Position numbers and translations under genes: made by a program. Source: Streptomyces sp. SCUT-3 (GTDB taxonomy: Bacteria; Actinomycetota; Actinomycetes; Streptomycetales; Streptomycetaceae). From it: a stretch of 64,000 nucleotides of DNA. The notes under the pieces were generated by a model. It saw only the letters and a program-made list of their open reading frames with translations. It was not told the DNA's origin and did not search any database. Numbering within the stretch: the stretch's first letter is position 1; the number at the start of each line of letters is the position of its first letter. This document shows, piece after piece, positions 53,356 to 64,000 of this stretch. The DNA is taken from NCBI RefSeq assembly GCF_014083985.1, contig NZ_CP046907.1, positions 5,528,501-5,592,500 on the forward strand. Direction: 5' to 3'.

Positions 53356-54350
53356 GTGAGGGATCTCGAACTGCTGCCCAAGGCCCATCTGCACGTCCAC
53401 CTGGAGAGCACGGTCCGGTGGGCGACTCTCCGGGAGATCGCCGCCGCACACGGCCTGCCCGCCCCGCCGGCCCCCGCCGGCGGCCCGCGGCCCTTCGAGG
53501 GGTTCCGGGCGTTCGGCGACCACAACTCGCTGGTGCGGGACTGCCTGAGGAGCCCCGCGGACTTCCACCGGGTCGCCCTGGAGTTCTGCGAGGACGAGGC
53601 GGCCCAGGGCACCCGCTATGCCGAGGTCACCTTCACCGCCGCCTCCCACGGGGAGCGCCTGGGCTCACCGCAGGCGCCCTGGAGGCCGTCCTGGAGGGGC
53701 TCCGTGAGGGAGGGCGGCGGTACGGGATCGAGTGCCGGGTGATCCTGGACCACTCCCGGCGGCGTCCGGTCGAACGGGCCCGCGCCACCCTGCGGCTGGC
53801 CCTGCGGTACGCCGCGGACGGCGTGGTGGGCATCGGCATGGCAGGGGAGGAGTCCCACTCCCTGCGCCCCTTCGCCGACGTGCTGCGCGAGGCGCGGGAC
53901 GCCGGCCTGCACCTGGTCCACCACGCCGGGGAGATGTGCGGGCCGGACAGCATCCGCGAGGCCCTCGACGTCGGCATGGCCGAACGCCTCGGCCACGGCA
54001 TCCGCGTGCTGGACGACCCGGAGCTGCTCGCCGAGGTCAGGGACCGGGCGGTCCCCCTGGAGGTGTGCCCCTCCTCCAACGTCGCCCTCGGCCTCGTCCC
54101 CTCCTACGGCGGCCACCCGCTGCCCCGGCTGACGGGCGCGGGACTCGCCGTCACCCTCAGCACCGACATCCCCTCCGTCGCGGGCGTCCGCCTGACCGAC
54201 GAGTACCGGCGGGCCCGGGACGCCTTCGGCTACGACGACGAGGCACTGGCCGCCCTCGCCCGGGCCGCCGCCGACGCCTCCTTCGCCCCCGAGGAGACGA
54301 AGGCCCGCCTGCACCGGGAGGTCGACGACTGGCTGGCCTCCCCGGATTGA
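53356..54350 (+). pseudogene. Adenosine deaminase family protein, frameshifted
   Basis: From the GTG at 53356 the frame gives LLPKAHLHVHLESTVRWATLREIAAAHGLP (HxH zinc motif) to TRYAEVTFTAASHGERLG, then turns to nonsense (SPQAPWRPSW) and stops at 53742. One base over, the protein resumes as LTAGALEAVLEGLREGGRRYGIECRVILDHS with HHAGEMCGPDSIREALDVGMAERLGHGIRVL (zinc His and catalytic HAGE) and LSTDIPSVAGVRLTDEY, ending at 54350. A G missing from the run at 53661-53663 restores ~331 residues. The aspartate motif STDIPS departs from the usual TDDP, so the substrate may be a modified purine. Confidence 0.78.
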
Positions 54351-54420
54351 CCGGACGAAGTCCGGCCGGGCGATGACGCCGACGCGGCGGCTGTCGTCGT
54401 CCGGCTCCGAACGGGAATCC

Positions 54421-54855
54421 TTACGCGACCCAGCAGTAGACGCCCTGTTCCTGGCGTCGGGCGCCGCGGGCGAGAGCAGCCAGATCACTCATGATCGCGT
54501 CCGCGGTCTCCACGTCGACGACCTCGCCGTCCTCCGCACGCTGCGCGGCCCACGACGCGGCGACATCACGCAACTCGCAGCGCCCGGCACCGGCGAGTGC
54601 TGCGGACAGGCGGGGCGAGACCGCGAAGACGATGCACTCGTCATCATCCTGACCGGCGACGACCCGGGGCTCACCGGTTTCGACGAGTTCCTCGAAGCTG
54701 CCGCCGACGAGAAGGCATTCCCATTCGACCACCGCTTCTTCCGGGTCGAAGTTGCCGAAAGAGAGCGACTCGAACGACCGTCCCGGCCCGGTCCGGAGCA
54801 CCGAAGCCGCTGACGTGTCGTCCGGTGCTGCGAAGAACTTGACGATGATGCTCAC
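54421..54855 (-). CDS. Conserved hypothetical acidic protein
   Basis: 144 residues, no recognised domain. It begins VSIIVKFFAAPDDTSAASVLRTGPGRSFESLSFGNFDPEEAVVEWECLLVGGSFEELVETGEPRVVAGQDDDECIVFAVSPRLSAALA and ends RQEQGVYCWVA. The composition is acidic and soluble, without signal or membrane segments. The regular mix of short beta segments and a helix (DVAASWAAQRAEDGEVVDVETADAIMSDLAALAR) suggests a small compact fold. The stop is TAA, uncommon here. Start GTG at 54855 is a best guess, since the frame is open further upstream. Confidence 0.7.
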   Translation of the reverse strand: MSIIVKFFAAPDDTSAASVLRTGPGRSFESLSFGNFDPEEAVVEWECLLVGGSFEELVETGEPRVVAGQDDDECIVFAVSPRLSAALAGAGRCELRDVAASWAAQRAEDGEVVDVETADAIMSDLAALARGARRQEQGVYCWVA

Positions 54856-55146
54856 CGGGGCATCATGCCCGGCTGTCCACGAGCATGATCGGCCGGACAG
54901 GTCCGGGCAGGGGAAGGCCTCCGGCGCGGTCCGCAGGGCGTTGTTCCGGGCTCGGCCGCCGTCGAGGCCGAGGAGATGGTGGCGAGTGCGGCCGGAGGAC
55001 GCGGGGGGCCGGGGCGCTCCCCGTGGGAGAGCCGAAGCGGCTTCCGGGGGCGGCCGGCGGGTCCTGCGGTGCGCGGGTTTGGCCGGGCGCAGCCGGGTCA
55101 GGCGTCGTCCGAGGCAGGACACGGTCCCGACGAGGAGGCACAGCGG

Positions 55147-55410
55147 ATGGCGAAGGTGTACGAACCGGTCGGCTTCCTGGTGGGAACGCTCGGCGGCCTG
55201 GCGGCCGGGCAGCTGTTCAAACGCGCCTGGAGGTCCGCGGGCAGGAGGAGTTACTTTCCCGAGCCCACGGCCGAGCGCGCCCGGTGGCCGGAGGTGGTGG
55301 CCGCGGCCGCACTGCAGGGGGCGGTCTTCTCGGCCGTGCGCGCCGTGATCAACCGCGGGGGTGCCGCGGGCCTGCGCCGGGCCACCGGCAACTGGCCCGG
55401 CCACCGGTAG
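55147..55410 (+). CDS. DUF4235 small membrane protein
   Basis: 87 residues: MAKVYEPVGFLVGTLGGLAAGQLFKRAWRS, then EVVAAAALQGAVFSAVRAVINRGGAAGLRRATGNWPG. One or two short hydrophobic helices flanked by basic loops match the actinobacterial DUF4235 family of unknown function. GAGGAGG lies 8 bases upstream of the ATG, which fixes the start although the frame is open earlier. Stand-alone gene. Confidence 0.88.
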   Translation: MAKVYEPVGFLVGTLGGLAAGQLFKRAWRSAGRRSYFPEPTAERARWPEVVAAAALQGAVFSAVRAVINRGGAAGLRRATGNWPGHR

Positions 55411-55518
55411 GGGCCCGGCCGCCGCCGTGGGCCCCGGGGGCGGCCGGGAGCCCGGGGGCGGCCGGCGCCGGGGCGTTCACCGCCCGCCCGCCGGCCGCCG
55501 CTCCGGGCCCGGGGCGGC

Positions 55519-56616
55519 TCAGGCGCCGACCGGCTTGCCGCCGCTGCGCTCCCAGCCGACGGCGGCCAGCATCCGGTGGGCGGCGTACGCCTCGGCCGGG
55601 TCGTCCACGGTCGTCCACGGCAGGGCGCCGACGTGGCCGTCGACCAGCCGGAACTGCTCCAGCGCCTCGCCGTGGCGCTCGGCCTTGACCAGGAACCACG
55701 CCAGCAGGTGCCGCACGTGCGGCATCACCGGGTGGTCGGCGGGGGCGGAGCGGACCGCGTACAGCGCCCCCTCGACGGCCGTGCCCACCACCGCGCTGCG
55801 GAAGAGGCTCCCGACCAGGTTGACGTCGGGGAGGTTGGCGAAGACCGCGAAGAGCGGCAGGGCCGGGAGCAGGCTGCCCCCGGGCGCGGACGCGGCCGCC
55901 CGTTCGGCGAAGGCGTGGGCCTCGGCCCTGGAACCGTGCCCCTTCTCGCCCCAGTGCGGGAGGGCGGCCAGGTGGGCGCCCATGTGGTGGGGGGCGAGGG
56001 CGGTGATCCTGCCCCACAGCGACTCGACGTCGGCCCGGCGGTCCCCGGCGTAGCAGGCCACCACCAGCTCGGCGACGAGCGGGGTCGGGTCACCGGGGGC
56101 CAGGAGGGCGGCCTGCGCGCACGCCGAGCGGGCCTCCTCCAGGATGATCCGGTGTTCGTGGGAGCCGGGGCCGGCCGCGGACCCTGCCGCCTGGTGCGCC
56201 AGGAACAGGGCGTGCACCACCGCGCCGCCCGGCTCCTCGGGGGCCTCCAGGCGCCAGGTGCGCAGCCACCGGCCGCCCTCGCCCGGCGTCCGGACCAGTT
56301 CGACGCGGGCCGCCCCGGCCAGGGAGTGGACGCGCTGCCAGCGCAGTTCCCAGTCGTCCCCGGTCAGCGCGAGCAGCCGGGCGGCGGGCTGCCACTGCCC
56401 GGTCCGCCCCATCTCCTCCAGGGCCTCGTCCAGTTCCGGGTCCGGGCCCGGCAGCCGCACGTCCAGCCGCTCCGCGGGGACGAAGCCGTGCCGTGCCGCC
56501 ACGGTGTCCCCGTACTCCTGCAAGGTCTGCCGCTTCCCGTGGCCACGCCCGCGGCGGAGCGTGGCCACCGCCCCTACGATCATGGTCGTGGCGATCAGGA
56601 TGAGCAGAATGTCCAT
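55519..56616 (-). CDS. Hypothetical protein with N-terminal membrane anchor and helical repeat region
   Basis: 365 residues. One membrane helix at the very N-terminus (MDILLILIATTMIVGAVATL) is followed by a basic stretch and a long soluble helical domain. Parts such as EARSACAQAALLAPGDPTPLVAELVVACYAGDRRADVESLWGRITALAPHHMGAHLAALPHW look like degenerate TPRs. The C-terminus (MLAAVGWERSGGKPVGA) is conserved-looking. I do not recognise the family for certain. It is likely an anchored cytoplasmic adaptor. The start is well defined by the helix. Confidence 0.75.
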   Translation of the reverse strand: MDILLILIATTMIVGAVATLRRGRGHGKRQTLQEYGDTVAARHGFVPAERLDVRLPGPDPELDEALEEMGRTGQWQPAARLLALTGDDWELRWQRVHSLAGAARVELVRTPGEGGRWLRTWRLEAPEEPGGAVVHALFLAHQAAGSAAGPGSHEHRIILEEARSACAQAALLAPGDPTPLVAELVVACYAGDRRADVESLWGRITALAPHHMGAHLAALPHWGEKGHGSRAEAHAFAERAAASAPGGSLLPALPLFAVFANLPDVNLVGSLFRSAVVGTAVEGALYAVRSAPADHPVMPHVRHLLAWFLVKAERHGEALEQFRLVDGHVGALPWTTVDDPAEAYAAHRMLAAVGWERSGGKPVGA

Positions 56617-56725
56617 GGGTTGTCCTGGTCCTGTGGGCGCAGCGTCGTGCTGCCGGCCGGCAGCAGTGGTCCGGAACGGATCCTATGTGCTGCCCGAGAA
56701 GGGGCACTTGGCGCGCGGACGCGGT

Positions 56726-56767
56726 GCGGCCCCGGACCGGGAGGGGACGGACCCGGTCCGGGGCCGC
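56726..56767 (-). terminator. Hairpin terminator after the fasciclin gene
   Basis: Perfect 16-bp arms GCGGCCCCGGACCGGG (56726-56741) and complement (56752-56767) with a 10-nt loop, 40 bp downstream of the fasciclin stop on the minus strand. Confidence 0.7.
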
Positions 56768-56807
56768 GGCGGGGGCACGGGGATCCCCCGCGCCCCGCGG
56801 CGCGGGG

Positions 56808-57473
56808 TCAGGACGCCGCGGGCATCAGGACGTCGTCGACGATGTACACGGTGGCGTTCGCCGTCATGACGTTGCCGCAGACGACCTTCGCCTTCCCGTC
56901 GACCTCGTAGTCCTCCCCGGAGCCCGAGGTGGTCAGGGTCTGCTCGGCGAGGGTGTCGAACTTCCCGTCCTCGAGGTCCTGCGGCGTCAGCCTCTTGCCC
57001 ACCACGTGGTGGGTGAGGATCGTGGTGAGCTGCTCCTTGTCGGCCAGCACCTTGTCCAGCTCGGCCTTGGGGATCTTGGCGAAGGCGTCGTTGGTCGGCG
57101 CGAACACGGTGATGTTCTCGGCGCTGTTGAGGGTGTCCACCAGGCCGGCCTTCTTGACCGCGGTGACCAGCGTAGACAGCACCGGGTTGTTCGAGGCCGC
57201 GGTGGCCACCGGGTCCTGCGCCATGCCGTCGAAGCTGCCCGCGCCGTCCTCGGGCACGGCGGAGCAGGCGGCGCCGAACGGCTTGTCCGAGGCCGGCATC
57301 GCCTCCGCGGCGCCGGACTCCTCCTTCTCCTCCTGCCCGGCGGGGGCGGAGGAGGCGGCGCTGTCGTCCTTGGCGGTTCCCGTGTCCTCCCCGCCGCAGG
57401 CGGCGAGGGAGAAGGAGAGCGTCGCGGCTGCGGCGACGGCGACGGCGGCACGGGGGATGCGGCGGGTACGCAC
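56808..57473 (-). CDS. Fasciclin-domain lipoprotein
   Basis: 221 residues. A lipoprotein signal peptide (VRTRRIPRAAVAVAAAATLSFSLAACGG) has the lipobox L-A-A-C. An acidic Ser/Glu linker leads into one FAS1 domain with DPVATAASNNPVLSTLVTAVKKAGLVDTLNSAENITVFAPTNDAFAKIP and ILTHHVVGKRL (the H box), ending VYIVDDVLMP. It should be anchored on the outer face of the membrane and mediate adhesion or protein contact. The GTG at 57473 has AGGAG 8 bases upstream. It is divergent from a molybdopterin oxidoreductase, a pairing that suggests shared control. Confidence 0.93.
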   Translation of the reverse strand: MRTRRIPRAAVAVAAAATLSFSLAACGGEDTGTAKDDSAASSAPAGQEEKEESGAAEAMPASDKPFGAACSAVPEDGAGSFDGMAQDPVATAASNNPVLSTLVTAVKKAGLVDTLNSAENITVFAPTNDAFAKIPKAELDKVLADKEQLTTILTHHVVGKRLTPQDLEDGKFDTLAEQTLTTSGSGEDYEVDGKAKVVCGNVMTANATVYIVDDVLMPAAS

Positions 57474-57849
57474 GGGGTTCACTCCTGGTGGATAAGGCGG
57501 TTTTCCCGACAAAACGCCGGGCGCGGGGTGCGGCGGTCCGTGGCCGGCCGTCGGTGACGGGCGGTCCGGGCCGTCCTCTTCGGTTGTCGCCCTCGGTCGC
57601 GAGGGCCGGACGGCGACCGCGCCGCCCCGGTCACGGAAGGGCGTTGTCGGCCGTCACACCCCGTATCCGTGGCCGCGGCGGCCGCGGATTGGTCCGGATC
57701 GGGGAATTTCTCCCCGGCCTCCGTTCCCGGCCTCTTCGGCTCCCTCCCCGTCCCCGCCACTCCCGCCGTCCGCCCGGTTCCCGCCCCGTCCGTGGGTGCG
57801 GCGGCCCTCCGGCACCCATCCGCGGGCCCCGCGGCCGCGAACCCCTGTC
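57474..57849. other. Divergent intergenic region between fasciclin and molybdopterin oxidoreductase genes
   Basis: 376 bp without a supported gene. Close to the fasciclin start there is a small dyad GTTTT (57500-57504) - N6 - AAAAC (57511-57515) flanked by GGCG/GCC, which could fold in the fasciclin leader or bind a regulator. No clear sigma-factor boxes were recognised. Confidence 0.5.
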
Positions 57850-60265
<2,416 letters not shown>

Positions 60266-60286
60266 TCTCCCCCCGCCCAGGCGGTC

Positions 60287-60318
60287 GAGGGCCCGCACCG
60301 TGCGCGGTGCGGGCCCTC
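60287..60318 (+). terminator. Strong hairpin terminator after the cold-shock gene
   Basis: Perfect 13-bp arms GAGGGCCCGCACC (60287-60299) and GGTGCGGGCCCTC (60306-60318) with a 6-nt loop, 21 bp after the stop. Confidence 0.85.
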
Positions 60319-60352
60319 GTGTGCCGATCCCACACCTCCGGAAGGCCCGTCC

Positions 60353-62074
60353 ATGTCCCGCCCCGCCGCGTCCGCCTTCGACGAACTGCCGCTCGATCCG
60401 GTTCTGCTGAAGACGCTGGCCGACAACGGCGTCACCACCCCGTTCCCGATCCAGGCCGCCACGCTGCCGGACTCCCTGCAGGGCAGGGACGTCCTGGGCC
60501 GGGGCCGCACCGGGTCCGGCAAGACCCTCTCGTTCGGACTGCCGCTGCTCCACCGCACCGCGGGGAAGCGCGCCGAGCCGCGCCGCCCCCTGGCCCTCGT
60601 GCTGGTGCCCACCCGTGAACTGGCGCAGCAGGTCACCGACGCGCTGACCCCGTACGCCGAGCGGCTCGGGCTGCGGACCGCCACCGTCATGGGCGGGGTG
60701 TCGATCACCCGCCAGATCGGTGTCCTGCGGCGCGGCGCCGAGGTCCTGGTGGCCACCCCGGGCCGGCTGAAGGACCTCATCGACCGGGACGCCTGTGCCC
60801 TGGACCGGGTGAGCATCTCGGTGCTGGACGAGGCGGACCACATGGCCGACATGGGCTTCCTGCCGCAGGTCACCGGCCTGCTGGCGCAGGTGCCGCCCGG
60901 CGGGCAGCACATGCTGTTCTCCGCCACCTTGGACAACAACGTCGACAAGCTGGTCCGCCGCTTCCTCACCGACCCGGTGACCCACTCGGTGGACGCCCCC
61001 GCGGCCACGGTCACCACCATGTCGCACCACGTGCTCCAGGTGCTCCCCGAGGACAAGAAGGCGGTCACCAGCCGCATCGCCGCCCGCGAGGGACGGCTGA
61101 TCATGTTCGTGGGCACCAAGCGGGGCGCGGACCGCACGGTCAAGCAGCTGCTGGCCGCCGGGGTGCACGCGGCGGCCCTGCACGGAGGCAAGTCACAGCC
61201 GCAGCGCAACCGGGTGCTGGAGCAGTTCCGCACCGGGCAGGTCACCGCGCTGGTGGCCACCGACGTCGCGGCCCGCGGCATCCACATCGACGGCCTGGAC
61301 CTCGTCGTCAACGTCGACCCGCCGACCGAGGCCAAGGACTACCTGCACCGCGGCGGCCGGACCGCGCGGGCGGGGGAGACCGGCTCGGTGGTCACCCTGG
61401 TCCTGCCCGAGCAGCGGCGCGAGGTGGGCAGGCTGATGCGCGAGGCCGGCATCCGGCTGGAGACCGAGCGCCGGGTGCGCCCCGGGGACGCGGAGCTGGC
61501 CGAGGTCACCGGGGCCCGCGAGCCCTCCGGCGTGGCGGTCGTGGTGCCGGTCCCGGCGCAGGAGCAGCCGCAGCCGTCCGCTTCCGGCGGGCGGCGGCGG
61601 AATCGACGCGGCGGACGCGGCGGCAGCGGCGGCAGCGGTGGGACGGCGGCCCCCGGCGCAGGGAGCGGTTCCGGGTCCGGCGGCGGACGCGGCCGCGATT
61701 CGGGCAGGGACGCCCCCGCCGCGACGGCGCCCGTGGCGGCACGGCCCGCGGCGGGGACGGGGCCCGCGGCGGCTCGGCCCGCGGCGGCACCGCCCGCGGC
61801 GGGCAGCAGCGGACGGGGACGCAGCGCGCCGGGGAGGCACGCTCCTCGGACCGGCGGACGGCGGGCTCCGGGGGGACCGGCGGCGCCGGCCGCCGGGGCG
61901 GCACGGGCTCCGCGGGCGACGGCGTCGTCGGGGCGAGCCGCCGCGCCGGCCGCGGCCGCGGCGCCCGCCCGCGCTGACGGCCCGCCCGCGCCGACGGCCG
62001 GCTCACACCGACGGCCGCCTGCTACGGGCGGGGTGCGATCAGGCGGTGGAGCGCCGCGCCCCGGCCGCCGGTGA
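60353..62074 (+). CDS. DEAD-box RNA helicase, C-terminus frameshifted
   Basis: The helicase core is complete: Q-motif FPIQAATLP, Walker A GRGRTGSGKT, PTRELAQQV, TPGRLKDL, LDEADHMADMGF (DEAD), LFSAT, and the second domain with IMFVGTKRGADRT, LHGGKSQPQRNRVLEQFRTG, LVATDVAARGIHI and HRGGRTARAG. It unwinds RNA duplexes. As given, the frame runs to 62074 with an Ala/Pro tail that overlaps the convergent gene by 53 bp. In the frame reached by adding one C to the run at 61713-61717, the tail reads RRDGARGGTARGGDGARGG... and stops at 61977. That is a normal RGG tail with no overlap. The true end is therefore probably 61977. Confidence 0.9.
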   Translation: MSRPAASAFDELPLDPVLLKTLADNGVTTPFPIQAATLPDSLQGRDVLGRGRTGSGKTLSFGLPLLHRTAGKRAEPRRPLALVLVPTRELAQQVTDALTPYAERLGLRTATVMGGVSITRQIGVLRRGAEVLVATPGRLKDLIDRDACALDRVSISVLDEADHMADMGFLPQVTGLLAQVPPGGQHMLFSATLDNNVDKLVRRFLTDPVTHSVDAPAATVTTMSHHVLQVLPEDKKAVTSRIAAREGRLIMFVGTKRGADRTVKQLLAAGVHAAALHGGKSQPQRNRVLEQFRTGQVTALVATDVAARGIHIDGLDLVVNVDPPTEAKDYLHRGGRTARAGETGSVVTLVLPEQRREVGRLMREAGIRLETERRVRPGDAELAEVTGAREPSGVAVVVPVPAQEQPQPSASGGRRRNRRGGRGGSGGSGGTAAPGAGSGSGSGGGRGRDSGRDAPAATAPVAARPAAGTGPAAARPAAAPPAAGSSGRGRSAPGRHAPRTGGRRAPGGPAAPAAGAARAPRATASSGRAAAPAAAAAPARADGPPAPTAGSHRRPPATGGVRSGGGAPRPGRR

Positions 62075-63665
62075 CGGCGCCGTCCGCCCGTTCCCGCGTG
62101 GATCCGCCCTTCCCCGGCCGCCTCGGCGCCGGGGGCGGGGGCGCGTCGCAGACGGCGTCCGGGCCGGCCTTGGCGCGCGGCAGCCTGCCGTCGGCCAGGT
62201 AGTCGACCAGGTACCGGTCCATGCAGGCGTTGCCGCTGAACGAGACGCCGTGGTTGGCGCCGCCGTCCTCGACCACCAGCCGGGAGCGTCCGAGCAGCCG
62301 GTGCATGGCGGCGGCGCCCCGGTAGGGGGTGGCGGCGTCCTCGCCGGCCTGGAGCAGCAGGGCCGGGGGGATCCGGTGGTTCTCCACGTCCGGCGGGGTC
62401 AGGGACGGGGCGGGCCAGAAGGCGCACTGCGCGTTGTACCAGGTGTTGTTCCAGGTCAGGAATGGTGACTTGGCGTGCGCCTTCCGGGCGTCGGCGCGCC
62501 AGGCGGACCAGGAGCGCGGCCAGCGCGCGTCGCGGCACCCCACGGCCGCGTAGACGCTGAACCCGTTGTTCCCGGCGGCGTCCACGGCGGCGAGCGAGTC
62601 GTACAGCCCGACCAGGGGGCCCTCGTCGCCCTCGTTGGCCCAGGCCGCGAAGCCGGCGGCCAGGTCGGGCCAGTGGCCGTCGTAGTAGCCGCCGTGCGCG
62701 AAGGTGTCCTCCAGTTCGCCCGGGCCCACCCGGCCCCCGGCCGGGCGGGCGCGCACGGCCTCGCGCATCTCGTACCACCTGGCCTCGACCCGCGCCGGGT
62801 CGGTGCCCAGGCGGTAGACCGCGTCGTGCTCGGCGACCCAGGCCGCGAACGCCTTGTGGCGGGCGTCGAAGGCGTGGTTCTGCTCGAGGTTCGCGTCGTA
62901 CCAGACGGCCTCGGGGTCGACGACGCTGTCGAACACCAGCCGCCGCACGCGCTCGGGGAACAGCCGCGCGTAGACGGCGCCGAGGTAGGTGCCGTAGGAG
63001 TAGCCGAGGTAGTTGACCCGCTCCGCCCCGAGCGCGGCGCGCAGGAGGTCCATGTCGCGGGCGGTGCTCACGGTGTCGACGTGCCGGAGCGTCCTGCCGT
63101 GCTTCGCGCCGCAGGTCGCGGCGAAGGACCTGACCCGCTGGAGGTTCGCGGTCTCCTCGGCGCGGTTGCGCGGCACGGGGTCGGGGCGCACCGGGGCGAA
63201 GTGGCGGGGGGCGCAGTCCAGTGAGGGCTCGCTGCGGCCGACGCCGCGCGGGTCGAACCCGACCACGTCGTACTGGGCGGCCACCTCCTCGGGCAGTGAG
63301 CCGGCGACGAACCCGGCCAGGTCCAGGCCGCTGCCGCCCGGACCGCCGGGGTTGACCAGCAGGGGTCCCTGGAAGGTCTTCGCGGTGTGCGGGACGCGGG
63401 AGAGCGCGAGGGTGATCCTCTCGCCGTCCGGGCGCGCGTGGTCCAGTGGCACCCGCAGGGTGCCGCACTGCAGCGTCGGCTGCTTGTCGGTGCCGCACTC
63501 CCTCCAGGAGATGCGGCCGGTCCCCGCGGGGGCGGCCGCCCGCGCCCGGTCCTGCGGCGGTGCTCCGGCGGGTGCCGCTCCCGCGGCGGCCGGCGGTGCG
63601 CCGGGTACGAGCAGTCCTGCCGCTGCGGTGGCCAGGGCGACGGCCGCTGCCGCGTGTCTTCTCAC
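62022..63665 (-). CDS. Secreted tripeptidyl aminopeptidase-like alpha/beta hydrolase
   Basis: 547 residues. A signal peptide (VRRHAAAAVALATAAAGLLVPGAPPAAAGA) precedes the mature enzyme of the Tap/SlpD/SlpE family. The oxyanion and core motifs LLVNPGGPGGSGLD and YDVVGFDPRGVGRSEPSLDC are present. The nucleophile serine is in NYLGYSYGTYLGAVYARLFPERVRRLVFDSVVDP, and the acid and base lie in LLLQAGEDAATPYRGA and EDGGANHGVSF. Cysteine pairs (CGTDKQPTLQC and others) suggest disulfides. It should cut tripeptides from protein N-termini outside the cell. GGAGA lies 5 bases before the GTG at 63665, which fits the signal peptide start. Confidence 0.92.
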   Translation of the reverse strand: MRRHAAAAVALATAAAGLLVPGAPPAAAGAAPAGAPPQDRARAAAPAGTGRISWRECGTDKQPTLQCGTLRVPLDHARPDGERITLALSRVPHTAKTFQGPLLVNPGGPGGSGLDLAGFVAGSLPEEVAAQYDVVGFDPRGVGRSEPSLDCAPRHFAPVRPDPVPRNRAEETANLQRVRSFAATCGAKHGRTLRHVDTVSTARDMDLLRAALGAERVNYLGYSYGTYLGAVYARLFPERVRRLVFDSVVDPEAVWYDANLEQNHAFDARHKAFAAWVAEHDAVYRLGTDPARVEARWYEMREAVRARPAGGRVGPGELEDTFAHGGYYDGHWPDLAAGFAAWANEGDEGPLVGLYDSLAAVDAAGNNGFSVYAAVGCRDARWPRSWSAWRADARKAHAKSPFLTWNNTWYNAQCAFWPAPSLTPPDVENHRIPPALLLQAGEDAATPYRGAAAMHRLLGRSRLVVEDGGANHGVSFSGNACMDRYLVDYLADGRLPRAKAGPDAVCDAPPPPAPRRPGKGGSTRERADGAVTGGRGAALHRLIAPRP

Positions 63666-64000
63666 AAGGTCTCCGGTACGGGTGGGGGCTGGGGCGCGAA
63701 CGGCGTTGCCGCCGTTGTTGGTTGATGCTGTCTCATTCGTCGCCCCCGGGGCGGTATTTTCCCGCTTTCCGCGTGTGGCTCCCTGTCCGTGCCGTCCTGT
63801 CCGCGGCGGGGCCGGCGGGGGCGGCTGCCCGGCGGACCGCCCGATACGCGCGCGATCGGAGAAGAACGGTCGATTTCGATCCGTGACGATCGGTGCCGGT
63901 CGCAATTTTTCGCACACTCCTTCATGTGCCGGACGAATTTGCCGCAGTGGGTGCAGTCGGGCACATGACTTCACTAGCCTTCGGTGTCGCTGGTCCCACG
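63666..64000. other. AT-richer intergenic region at the right window edge
   Basis: 335 bp upstream of the peptidase gene with no supported gene. The bases from 63840 on are clearly AT-richer (AATTTTTCGC, CGATTTCGAT), as expected for promoter DNA. A minus-strand frame from a GTG at 63964 reads VPDCTHCGKFVRHMKECAKNC, Cys/His rich, but its later codons lose the third-base bias. A gene beginning right of the window is possible. Confidence 0.45.

Noticed and set aside
54885-55146. Plus-strand frame upstream of the DUF4235 gene
   Set aside because: Arg/Gly/Pro-rich without motif; the DUF4235 start is fixed by GAGGAGG before the ATG at 55147.

Overview
The window is 64 kb of very GC-rich DNA. Genes show strong G/C bias at third codon positions, frequent GTG and TTG starts, and ATGA or GTGA stop/start overlaps. 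The gene set includes mycothiol-linked DinB-type enzymes, DksA-like proteins, a LAL regulator, a PucR regulator, a family III CoA transferase and a bldA-type TTA codon. Together these point to a Streptomyces or close relative. About 55 protein genes and one RNA switch can be supported. I saw no tRNA, rRNA, CRISPR array, insertion sequence or prophage.

Layout. (1) 1-6858: the tail of an NRPS-independent siderophore operon built on 1,3-diaminopropane (aminotransferase, decarboxylase, N-hydroxylase, IucA/IucC ligase, GNAT acylase), cut by the left window edge. (2) 7-17.8 kb: a P-loop NTPase with ten near-identical TPRs, a GlxA/AraC regulator, an imine-reductase-like enzyme with a TTA codon, two DinB-type proteins, a gene split by a stop codon, a TPR protein coupled to a polyprenyl diphosphate synthase, and a quinone oxidoreductase behind a MerR-type promoter. 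(3) 17.8-25.2 kb: a compact locus of three DksA/TraR zinc-finger proteins, a NarL-type two-component pair, a short MreB-like actin-fold protein, a small membrane protein and a SecDF fusion. (4) 25.3-39.8 kb: a PolA-family polymerase (frameshifted), cupin, VOC and MOSC proteins, PucR and LAL regulators, threonine aldolase, a D,D-carboxypeptidase, a LysE exporter and a MocR regulator. (5) 39.9-46.8 kb: the phenylacetate operon paaN-paaABCDE behind a likely TetR operator, with a convergent hydratase/hydrolase-family gene. (6) 47-50.2 kb: a cobalamin riboswitch and cbiMNQO cobalt transporter. (7) 50.3-64 kb: CoA transferase, PP2C phosphatase, adenosine deaminase (frameshifted), small conserved proteins, a fasciclin lipoprotein divergent from a membrane-fused molybdopterin oxidoreductase, a cold-shock gene with a terminator-like leader, a DEAD-box helicase and a secreted tripeptidyl aminopeptidase.

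A cross-cutting observation is that four otherwise well-conserved genes each carry a single apparent one-base deletion in a G or C run (near 21177, 26289, 53663 and 61717). A fifth gene has an in-frame TGA (13175-13177). In every case the protein continues in the predicted frame. This pattern suggests sequencing or assembly error more than gene decay, but reads are needed to decide.
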